Source: Punica granatum (lineage: Eukaryota; Streptophyta; Magnoliopsida; Myrtales; Lythraceae). Taken from it: DNA of 64,000 nt. Positions within the stretch are counted from its first letter, which is position 1. Every line of letters starts with the position of its first letter. The translations under genes were made by a program, and so were the position numbers. Shown piece by piece: positions 45,972 to 56,600 of this stretch. The notes beneath the pieces are model-generated. The model ran no database searches. It was given only the letters and a program-made list of their open reading frames with translations, and was not told where the DNA came from. The stretch lies in NCBI RefSeq assembly GCF_007655135.1, contig NC_045134.1:27614568-27678567 (forward strand). The letters run 5' to 3'.

Positions 45972-46875
45972 GGAACAGTCGGAATAATCAGACAGACTAG
46001 AGATGACGTCGCCGACCGAATCGGAGCAGGGGCAGTCGATATGCTGGGAGCCAATTGGATTGGAGCAAGGGTGGTCGGGCTGCAGATAGTCGGGTCAGGC
46101 AGTTCGATCCAAGTCGATGGGGTCCGCCTACCGGGTCGGATCAACCAGCATCTATCGGGTCGAATTTGGTCGACCTCTGCCAGGTCGAGCCGAGGCGGGT
46201 CGAAACCAGCCAGCCTCTGTTGGGTCGAACCGAGGAATTGAGGGTTGACTCCCCTCTCCCTTACCGATCTGCTCGGAGCCAGGAGATGGCGCGATCCGGT
46301 TGGGGAGCGGGAGACTACTCCATCGAGGGACACCTCCACGCTCCGCCGGAAACGAAGAGGAGGAGGAGTGTCGTCGCAACCTCCGGGACGCTAACAAACA
46401 CAGTCTCGATCGTATGCGGCTGAGGTCGACCCGTGAAGGAACATGCTGAGGCAGTGGAGACCCGCCCCATGGATGAGCTTCGTAACCCGCGTCGCAGCCA
46501 TGGCAGAGGACAACCAACCGAGACCCGCGGAGGAGCTCCAGGTACGTCCGGCTAAAAGTTGAGACTGAGGACCGCGACGTCGTGGAGGAGCGAAGGATCT
46601 CCTGATCAGAGCCGAGTCACCGACGACGATGCTGCCTCCTTTAGCCATCGTCACATGTCCGGAGAGTAGGAGGAGTAGGGAGGAAAGGGTAAAGGGAGGG
46701 GAGCCACCAGGAGCGGAGACAACCAGCAGATAGAGGGAGGCGTCGGATTCCTGATCCCGGTGGCGGTGTGACTGGACGCGCTTGGCCGGAGCCGGACGCG
46801 CCGGTGAGGGTGGCTCGACTTAGGGCTTCTACTAAAGAGAGAGTGGGGCTACGCAATTGTCCTCAAAAGTCAAAA
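45972..46875 (-). mobile_element. 5' half of the older minus-strand retroposed sequence
   Basis: GC-rich sequence continuing the 39848-40736 block across the gypsy insertion. On the minus strand it opens near 46875 with leader-like CT-rich sequence and holds overlapping Arg/Pro/Ser-rich short frames with no family match. Degenerate GGGTCGAACC-type repeats occupy about 46080-46235. CTATAGCCCGCGC at 46876-46888 and CTAAAGCCCGAGC at 39834-39846 agree at 11 of 13 bases and could be the target duplication of the whole unit. Confidence 0.4.
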
Positions 46876-46888
46876 CTATAGCCCGCGC

Positions 46889-49191
46889 TCCAACTATGTA
46901 ACTATAACTTACATAATCTTATATATATATATATATATTTTCAATTTTTTTGGGGTATTATATTTTCTGAATCATCTCTTCCATTGGAATCCTCTCGAAA
47001 GAGAGAATCCCTAATTTTGATTAGCTCTATCTTCCTACATCTTCTCCGTTCTCTACGCCCGGCCAGGTTTGCAATGTCAATGGGCTTCCTCTTGCTTCTT
47101 CAGCGACTGCTCGTCTGCTCCTCTTGCTTGAGACGTGGAATTCCGCTGAAGTCCTTGCAGGTGGCTCTCCATCAAGTATAGTATAATTCTACCCTGCATG
47201 TGATCGATCCTTGAACTTATAATCACGTTACCTCATAGTCATAGGATTATTAGGTGGAATAATTTCTTTCGGTAGAATGCTACATATATTGGACCGGCGT
47301 TCTACAAAGAAATGTCAATAGCTGTTGGACAAAAAGAAAATAATAAGCCATAATTGTTCGTGTTTTCCAACACAATAGTAAAGAGTAATTTGTAATTTCT
47401 TTGCTGACAATTGCATAATAATAATTTTTATTTTAAGTAAATAGTAATTTCGTCTGAGCTATCATGCTGAATAAATTGTTCTTTTGTTCGTCTATTCATT
47501 ATACAATGTTGTTACTCTCTTTTATACAATATATACATATATATATATATAACCACTACGACCTTTGTATGTTCATACATGTCGCCAGAAAACAAAATGC
47601 CTTGTGAAGTGCTCTCTCCAGCTACTAATACCAGTTCCTTTTTTCACATTCATGAGCAACCTTCTTAATATAATTTGAAGGTGTCCACGCTTGGATCCAT
47701 AAAAGAACTACTGACAATTGAAAATGTTTCAGTTAGTAGACATATACATGAATATTAAAGGTTGGAGCTGGAGCTTCATTTCTCTGTAAAGCTGTTCTTT
47801 CTCACAATTTTTGGTGATTTTCTTGCTAATGCTAAGTTACATGCTTCTGTTAGCAGCAAAAATTTGAAGATACCGCTTCAAATCTTCTTCATAGACACTG
47901 CAAAAGAAAACAACAATCATGTAAGTTAACCCACTAAAATTTTCTCGTCAGGCAGTATCATCATGAATGAAATAATAACAAATAAAATTTAGAAAGAGAA
48001 GAATTTATAAAATCCCTCTCAGCCACGACCCACGTTTCTGTTTTTTCCTATTAGCACATGTGGCAACTTAGCTAAGCCAGAGAAAACAGTGATATGCCAT
48101 ATATTGACTTACGCGCCTTTGTTTGCTGAGGGAAGATTGGAAAGACAGGTTAAATTTCTCCTGAAACGCTGCAAAGATAAACAACATTCATGCGAGGTAA
48201 TTACTAACCTGCCAAAAATCATGTAAGCTGCTGCGTCTCTAAATTTCATCCAATATGAAACAAATACATTCACATAATCCACACAGAAAAATTAAGTAAA
48301 AAAAATAAATAGAATGCGTAACATATAGTGGTTTTTACGCCTCTTTTTAGTGGTACGGAAATTTTGAAAATAGAGCTCCAATATCTGTGCAAGTTCAGCG
48401 AAGAAACGACAATCAGGAAAGCCCGGTAAGGAACATTGTCTCAGGCGGTCCAGTGCTACAAATTACTGAAGTGAAGAACTCACCTTTTTTTTGGCTTCTA
48501 CTTCCGACGCTATTCTTGATTAATTCAGCTTTTTTGGACTTTGATGGTTGATAATGTACGTTTTTCTCTATATTTGCAGCTCCTCTCGTAACTTACTGCT
48601 GGTAAGTCTTCCTCTGCCCGAAGCCTCTTTTTTCTATACATCTCCAAATGTTTAGAGATATGCAAAAGAAAACAACATTTATGACCAACTCTATAATAAT
48701 TTTCTCTTCTAGGTAGTCCTTTGCAGTAGAATTACAAAAATGAAGAGCTTGGATGTAATTCCCTCAGCCCCAAGCCTCTCCGTGGTTTTCAGACTCTTAT
48801 GGAATTCTTTATGGTTAAGGCAGAATCCTCAGCTTTTAAGAGGGAAAGGGACATGCACAGGCTATTAAATATTTATAGGGGGTTGAAGAGTTTGATGAGT
48901 CGGCTAAGGGGAGGTAAGACTTTCAATGAAGAAGCACGTTTCAAAAACTTTTTTTGTGGACCTTTTGTGTCGTTTTGGTTATTTCCTTCTGCAGATAAGG
49001 TCCCTTGTCTCTCTCCCTCCCCTGTCATTAACTTTTACATGGCATCCTTTTTCCTGACGGGAAGTGGCCTGCAATTCTTGAGGATAAGTGAAAGTTTTTT
49101 TTTTTTTTTTTTTTTTTGGTTTTTTAGTTCGTTCTTTATTTGTTATTATTTATTAATATAAAAAGGAAAAAGAAAGACCCAGGTTGCTCGA
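46889..49191. other. intergenic DNA with degenerate local repeats
   Basis: No supported gene. The short frame from 46984 has a hydrophobic, leucine-rich composition but no ATG that fits a gene model and no continuation. Blocks around 47905-47960, 48170-48240 and 48660-48725 share GCAAA..AAACAACA.T.ATG motifs, suggesting an old multi-copy repeat. Simple tracts: (TA)n near 46920 and 47530, and poly-T at about 49098-49119. Confidence 0.45.
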
Positions 49192-49502
49192 AACTTTGTC
49201 CCGTTTGGTTAAAGAAATTTTTTTAACTCTACTTAACTTTATTTTACTTTAACTTCACTTATCTTCAATTTAACAACACAATTATTACTTTTTCTTATTT
49301 TTTTAATTTTTTTAATGATTCAATTTAATTTTTAATATTAAATTCTTTCAACTATTCATTATTTTTTTTCACAATTCAACGATATAATCATTATCTTTTC
49401 TTAACTATTCGTTATTTTTTCTCATGATTCAACAACACAATTATTACAAATCAATTAAAATAAAAATTCAACTTTATTCAACTCTAAAATCAAATACAAC
49501 AT
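49192..49502 (-). mobile_element. MITE-like repeat, TTGTTGAATT family
   Basis: The same internal motif order as the copy at 15369-15690 (TTCAACAACACAATTATTAC, AACTATTC.TTATTTTTT, CTCTAAAATCAAATACA). There is no coding sequence, and ends are approximate. Confidence 0.5.
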
Positions 49503-50733
49503 GTGATTATACGGAGAATGTAAAAAAATGGCTTGTTTGCCTTATTTTGGTTGCAAATTTGGATCCTTCATGAGCTTCCCGAATCGGGCCTGATTCCGGA
49601 TCAGTGAGGAAATATAGTTCCTGATCATGAAATAAATAATAATGGACTTTCCGGCTCAATTCTTTCAGGCCCATCTTAAACTAATAACACCGAAATACCA
49701 AGTTTGCCCTCAATTATCAGTTAAATTTTCCTTCTGCCTACCACTCCCTCCCCCGCGCCGCCCCCATTTCTTTCTCTGCCGACGCAGCCCTGACGCTCTA
49801 CCTCTGACGGCCAGAGACACCTCAGCTGACCGGAGAAGCCAAATCCGTTCTCGTATTATCCTGATTAGCCTTGGCTAGTGAGTTATGGAAAACCCGATAA
49901 CATGAGCTTCCGAGAGAAGCAAGAGAGCTCGAGATCCTTTGCCAATGCTCGCCGTGGAGCCCCGACTCCGATCCATGAGGAGTTTTGCCCAGCTCCGAGC
50001 CTCCGAAATCCTGTAAGGGTGGTGGTTGAGAAGAAGAATAGGACGGACGGGACCGATGAGAAACAGATTGGAAATCCTGCCTTTCCTTTTCAATTTTTTT
50101 TAAATAATTTTATTATATAAGTCTAATTAATGTTATTTTATTTTTGGGAGCATGACAGGAGGAACTCTTGCCATTTGCTACATCTTAATACAAAAAATTA
50201 ATATAAATATATATAATTTATCAAATATGATATATATACTAAAATAAACAAAATAAGGTATATTGATTGATGGCGTTTTGGTCTTCCCAATCGTTAGTAT
50301 GTTTGATTCCTCATTTATTTTAAACGCCTACTCTGCACTGCCAAACTATGAAAACCTCTCATTTCCTTGATGGATCTATTCTTTATCAATTCATTTCTCT
50401 ATAGATTCTATTTCCCATCAATTCTTTTCCTTTCCACCAAACATAATTGCAGATGAGCCAGGTCGCTAATAACCGGAAAGTGGGCTGATTGTTCTTTTGT
50501 ATTTCGATCCATTAATTCTTCTTTGTAAAAAGCATGTCATTGCCAACTGGGCTTCTAGTTTGATTGGGCCTCTGCGTGCCTGCTTCTTGGATCTGTTTGG
50601 AGTTTATTTGAGTAGGCCTAGCCTAGCCCAGTCCGGTGACCGCTATTGAAGGGCATGCTTATGTGGAAAAAAAAAATTATATCAAGTGAACACATAAATA
50701 AATAAACAAATAAATAGATAATAATAAATAAAA
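49503..50733. other. intergenic DNA with a weak exon-like segment
   Basis: A GC-richer block at about 49640-50090 holds an open frame from ATG 49899 to 50120. Its first part (SFREKQESSRSFANARRG) looks coding-like and is followed by a possible splice donor (CCTGTAAGG at about 50011). No downstream exon was found and I do not recognise the protein. It could be a captured or broken first exon. The rest is AT-rich. Confidence 0.25.
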
Positions 50734-52376
50734 GAGTAAATAGGCAATTTCATCTTCGACTTTACAAGTTGCATCAATTTCATTCCTGACTTATTTTTTA
50801 CATCAATTTCGTCCCCGACTTTGCACTTTTACTTCAATTTAGTCCCTGACTTTGCATGGTTATATCAATTTAGTCCCTGACTTTCCGATCACGAGTCCCT
50901 GAGTTTTGGCGTTACATTAGATCGATCCCCGGTTACGTCAATCTAGTCCAAGTGGTTAAATGGTAGACGGTGTTACTATTCCATGAATTTGTTCAGGGAT
51001 TGAATTGATGTAACGACTTGGCAAATTGATGAAACCCCAAAATTAAATGATATTCGTTATATCAGTTACATCCTAAAAACTTGAGGGTATGTTTCAGCTC
51101 TCCCAAGACCCAAGACTCAAAAACCCAACAACTTTCATTTATTTTCAAAGATATATTAAATACTTATATTTTCAAAAAAATTCCAGAAAATTACTAAAAA
51201 TAAGAAATTGAAATAAAAGTTATTAGGCGCAAAAATTAGTAATAATAGAGATCGAAACGTGTCAAGCGAACCTCTCTAATTTGTTGGGCGTGACAAGCAC
51301 GAACAACATTGGACAGGCTATCGGACCAACTTCGGGAGAGTGTTTCTATTTCCACAAGACTCAAATTTATGTATTTTAGGTGTCTGTGGAAACCTTAAAC
51401 AATAGGCTACAGTTTAGAATCAAACGGAAGTGAAAAATATGGAGAAAACAGGTCGAAAAACTAGCTCGAATCCTTTGTTCATCATGTCCGTAGCCGATTT
51501 TAGAATACGATATTTTTCAAACGACTCAACTAAATTCGATTCTGTAAGATCCTAAAGCATCCTACTAATCTAAGCAATGAAATTATACAGCAATTCTGGT
51601 CAAATAACATAGCTACGATGATTTGTCATTAACGAGCCTTCAAGCTTTCTTTCTTTAAAACCTAACGAGCGACACCTCAACTTCCGGAGTTAAGGGTTAC
51701 CACGTCGCCTACCGCCCCAAAATCAGTCAGATTGAAAGGCAGTAGCCCTCAGCATTGGGAATGGCCAGGCCGCAACAGGGGCGACCACGCCAGTCTCGCG
51801 CCATCCGAACAAGGATCTCCCGGTGGTTGCTACCAGTGGGGATTTGGAATTGAATAGTGGGGTTGAGAGGATTTAAGCATTGGTGAAGGGATCTGTTTCT
51901 GTTATGACAGTGGGTTTAGTGTATGGTAGTAATCATAATCAAGTGAGATTTGTCCGAAGAAGAAGAATCATAAGGAAATGAAGAGGAAGAAGAGTAAACA
52001 AAGACAAATGGATTAAAATATTTTAGTGGGACTAATTTAATATAGCATGGGGATTAAATTGATGTGGTAAGGACCGAATTGATGTCGCATTGGGATCTGA
52101 TCGATACAACCACCTTACAGAATGACCAAATTGATGCAACAGTAGTCCTAACCGATGTAACTGCGTAAAGTCATGAACTAAATTGATGTAATCGTGCAAA
52201 GTCGAGAACCAATTTGATGTAACCGAAAAGTTATGGACTAAATTGATGCAAGAGTACAAAGTTGGGGACGAAATTGATGAAAAAATGCAAAGTCGGGGAC
52301 GAAATTGATGAAAAAAAAGACATGGACAAAATTGATGCAACTTGTCAAAGTCAGGGACGAAATTGCTTATTTACTC
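50734..52376. mobile_element. Mutator-like element with long, internally repeated TIRs
   Basis: The left end GAGTAAATAGGCAATTTC and the complement of the right end GAGTAAATAAGCAATTTC match. Each arm contains several units of ATCAATTT-GTCCC-GACTTTGCA in opposite orientation. Flanking 9-mers TAAATAAAA and TTAATAAAA agree at 8 of 9, fitting a Mutator-type duplication. The interior (about 50930-51960) has no transposase; a GC-richer part at 51680-51850 may be captured sequence. Frames inside the arms are products of the repeat, not genes. Confidence 0.75.
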
Positions 52377-53395
52377 TTAATAAAACTATTAAAAATGGGC
52401 ACATTCGCATTGCAACACAAGAAAATCCTATATTTCCTTTTCCCCATCCAATCGATCAGGCTCTCTCTCTCTGTTTCGGTTCACCCCCACCCCACCCCAA
52501 TAAATACAAATACTGGTTTAAGGCTTCTCAATACCATAGCGTTTGATAATGGAGTCGAGTTAAATTCCACTCTAAATATTTATATAAATATTTAAGTGAG
52601 ATTCTAATAATGGTTATAAAAAAATATGTTTGAGAATTTATTATTAAATTAGAGAATAATATAAAAATAATGATTGTATTGTTGAAAAAAGTAATGAATA
52701 GTTGAGAGAGTTTAATTTTAAAAATTTGAATTATGGTAGTTAAGAAAAAAATATGTGAGAGAATTTATTTTTATATTGAAGAATAAGATAAAAAAGTAAT
52801 GATTATGTTGTTAAATTGAAAAAAAGTAAAGTGAAGAAAAATTAAGTATTTTTCACTTCACAACCAAACATAGCAGTACGACACCTAATTAGAATATTTG
52901 AAAAATAAATAATTAACTCTACGATAATCTCATAAATTTCATTTATGAAATATCCTAACATCCTAACTAGTTAGATGAGAATAGTAAGTAAGAGTCCGTT
53001 TAGCAATAGAATTAAATTTCGATATTTAACTAAATTCTCATTGAAATGGGTGAAAGATAAATAAGTATGTTGGTGAAAAAATATTTATATACATATATTC
53101 AAGTGAGATTGTAATAATAAGGTTAAGAAAGAAGATAAAAAAGTAATGATTATATTGTTGAATTATGAAAAGTTATAATAAATAATTGAGAAAATTTAAT
53201 ATTAAAAAGTTAAATTAAATGGTAGTTAAGATAAAAAATTTTAAAATAAAATAATGATTATGTTATTGAATTGAAGAGAAAGTGAGGTGGAGTAAAGTGG
53301 AGTAAAAAAATATTTTGAAATCAAAGACAAATCATACGGTAATATGTTTGACAAAAAAAAAAACCTACCACCCCAACCTAACAGAGCAAAACAAC
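52377..53395. other. spacer with two MITE-like copies before the MORC gene
   Basis: Two related copies of the TTGTTGAATT MITE-like family lie at about 52545-52880 and 52992-53335, in the same orientation, with no gene between them. The second ends only about 290 bp before the MORC start codon and so lies within the likely promoter region. Confidence 0.5.
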
Positions 53396-53396
53396 G

Positions 53397-53428
<32 letters not shown>
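53396..53428. repeat. (CT)n tract upstream of the MORC start
   Basis: An uninterrupted CT run about 200 bp before the start codon. GA/CT tracts are common near plant promoters and can bind BPC-type GAGA factors; no TATA box is evident close by. Confidence 0.85.
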
Positions 53429-53431
<3 letters not shown>

Positions 53432-53624
53432 GGGGTCTGAGGCACAGGCAGCGGGGCACACGAGCACATTAATTTCCTATTCCACGGATCCCTACTAATT
53501 ACTACTCTTCTTTCTAAATTCTCCATTGTCATCCAGCCTACCAGTTTGCCCTTCCTCTTCCATCGCTCCTTACTCCCCTCCCCTCTCCCTTCCTTTCACG
53601 TTGCTTCTTTCTCCTTGCAATTCA

Positions 53625-56600
53625 ATGGACCCTCCTGTGATTGTCAAAAAGGAACTCACCGACCATCTCCGCCCTCATAGGCTCTGTCTTTCTAATCCTA
53701 ATGATAAACCCCCCTCCTCCGTCTCTGTTATCAATCTCAGCGACGACGACGACGACGATACCAGCAGCCGCAGCAGCGACGCCTCCGACTCCGACCACGG
53801 TGGAAGAGCAGGCCTCTCCAAGAGGAGGAAACTCGATGTTGCGGTGCCCCATGGGTTCCTCGCGCCTCTTCCGTTGGCGACTGAAGCTGCTGCTGCTGCT
53901 ACCTCTCCTTCATCTGTTCCTGTCCTGCGGCGCCCACTGGCCACCCCCACTCCCATTCCCACACGCGCCACTGCCACCGGACCGACTTCTAAGCAGTTCT
54001 GGAAGGCCGGAGATTATGATGGAGGGCCCTCCACTGATTGGGCTCTCAGCTCAGGTTCTCTACTTGCTTTCTTTTCTTTGGTTTCACATTCACTCATCTC
54101 ATGGTCATGGCCGGTGGCCGGTGGCCGGTGGCCTTCAATTTCAACTTAATTAAACTGAAAAAGAGATTCTTCTTTTTGTTATGAACCTATTTTCTGCCTT
54201 TTGAATTTGGTGGATACACTCGACCAAAAAAGAAGGGATCATATCTGAACGTGCATTAGTTCATCTGGCAGTCTTTTGCTAAGGCAACTTTGTTACACTA
54301 GTAATTTTTTTTTTAATTTTTTTTTTACATCAAGAATCTTGCTTGATGATTCTTGTTGTTGAAGTCATTATCTTCTCCTGTCATTCGATTCAGGAGGCAT
54401 CGACCATGTTAGAGTACACCCCAAATTTCTGCATTCGAATGCGACCAGCCATAAGTGGGCTCTCGGAGGTAAACCACTTGAAATTCCCTTTTTTTTTTTT
54501 TTTGGGTTTATACAAAGTTCTGGTTCTGATCGAGGGTAGCCATGTATCTTCTGCAGCTCTCGCTGAGCTCCTTGACAACTCATTAGATGAGGTACTTGAA
54601 GTGGTTATTGAGGCTTCAAAACTGGCAATTTACTCTGCTGTTCGAATAATGCAACTGAAATTACTGGTTCCAGGTTTGCAATGGAGCAACATATGTAAAC
54701 GTGGATATGCTTGAAAATAAGAAAGATGGTAGTAGAATGTTGCTGATTGAAGGTAGCGTCCCTTGACCTCTAATCTTGTATCTACTGCATGTGCTTGATT
54801 TGTTTGCACCTTGCTTGCATCTACTTCTGGAGTCTCAAAATTGTTTGGGAAGCTTGAAGCGGGATAATGGAAATACAGTGGAGTGGTGACGCTTAGCCAT
54901 TCTAGGTCAATGAGCTAGGGATCAGCTTGATGATTCATATTGGTAGAGAGGCTTGCCTTATGGCATGGCAACTCAGGGGATATTGTGTGACACTGCAATC
55001 TATCAATGTAAAATTGTTCTTATTGTTTCTTTGGAGTAGAAATGAAGATAATCTTCTGTTTGATATTGTGTGTGAGCGTTTTAACCATGCTAACGAGACA
55101 CGACTTGTCGCAGATGGAAAGTGTTGGCAATTCACTATACAAGTGATAAGAATCATCATGGTGGTGAAGTTTAAATCGCTTTCATACCATAGAGTTTTCA
55201 TGTTGTTTGGTTCCATATTATGCTACTATATTTCTCAATCGATCCATTTGACAGACAACAACATGGGACTGCATTTATCAGGGCGATCTATTTGTAGGTG
55301 GTATGCTTCAATCGAGAAACTCATCTCTAGATTGACTTGCGTTTTCTTTGTCCTTTAACTGTAGATAACGGTGGTGGCATGGATCCTGATAAAATGCGAA
55401 AGTGCATGTCTCTAGGATATTCTGCGAAGAGCAAAGTGGCCAACACTATTGGACAATGTAAAACCGTAATATTTTATGAAAGGTGTATATGACGGATGCT
55501 TGATTGAAACCATATCATTTTTTTGTTCCAACAGATGGCAATGGTTTCAAAACAAGTACTATGAGGCTTGGGGCAGATGTAATCGTGTTCTCACGGTGTC
55601 GTGGTAAAGGTGGAAAGAGGTTTGTGACTCATTAAGCACAAATGTCATTTAATTGCCTATGTTAGCAGCTGGTATTATCGGTTTAATTAGATTATGCTCA
55701 TTATTTGCCATCTGTAAAGGCGGAAAAAGGTTTGTGTTTCATTAAGTACAAATACAATTTTCCTACACAATTGTTGTCCATAGTATATGTTTGTTTTATG
55801 GATTAAGTAAGACATTTGGTTATTTGTTTTAGTCCTACGGAGAGCATCGGAATGCTGTCATACACATTTTTGAGGAGCACTGGCATGGAAAATATAGTGG
55901 TTCCTATGGTAATGAATCTGTCTCTGGCTACTTGATGCACTCCAATATTTATATAAATTTGATATGAAGTTTATTGTAATACGGCTGCCTGTATTTCTAC
56001 CTATACTAACCTAGCTTTTGAAACTCATTGCCAAACTTATTGGCTGATTCTTATCCTGTGATATTTATTGAAAAGCTTGACTATGAAAGACGAGGAGGGG
56101 GATGGAATCAACTGAAACGATCTACATCCACTGATTGGAATAAAAATGTGGAAACAATAGTTCAGTGGTCTCCATTTTCCAGTGAAGCAGACCTTCTACG
56201 GCAGGTACTTCCTAGATCAACCTAGATGGAAGCCTTAGGATAACAGTAGATATTACGTTGAGGTGATTTGTCTGTGATATAAATTGGAAATTGATGAATT
56301 GAGTGGTGATCTTAGGGTTGACCTATTTGTTGGATGACTAGGATGAGCCTAGATGCCAGGATTTAGGGTGACTTTTAATGAATGGTCGAGGTGATAGCTA
56401 ATTTCAATTATTTGAATTTTTTTAAATATGCCTTGAATGGGGAAAAAACGTAAGATGAGCATTACGAGTCACAGTTGAGTGAAAGTAGAGATTAAAGGCG
56501 CATTTAGATGATCATCATGTGCTCATAAAGTAACAAATTGTGATACTTTTCTTCCCTGATAGGCTTGCAATTGATCAGCAGTGCTATAGGATTGCATGTG

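Noticed and set aside
45959..46654. Overlapping Arg/Pro-rich frames on both strands
   Set aside because: They are a by-product of high GC content in the retroposed block; none has domain motifs, and one runs into the gypsy LTR.
49899..50120. Short frame as a possible gene
   Set aside because: No family match, no downstream exon, and the end runs into AT-rich sequence; kept only as a note on an exon-like segment.
52032..52595. Repetitive His/Phe-rich frames on both strands
   Set aside because: They are translations of the tandem units in the right TIR of the element at 50734-52376.
53526..53624. Upstream extension of the MORC frame
   Set aside because: It begins with TTG, not ATG, and lies in the CT-rich leader; the first in-frame ATG is 53625.
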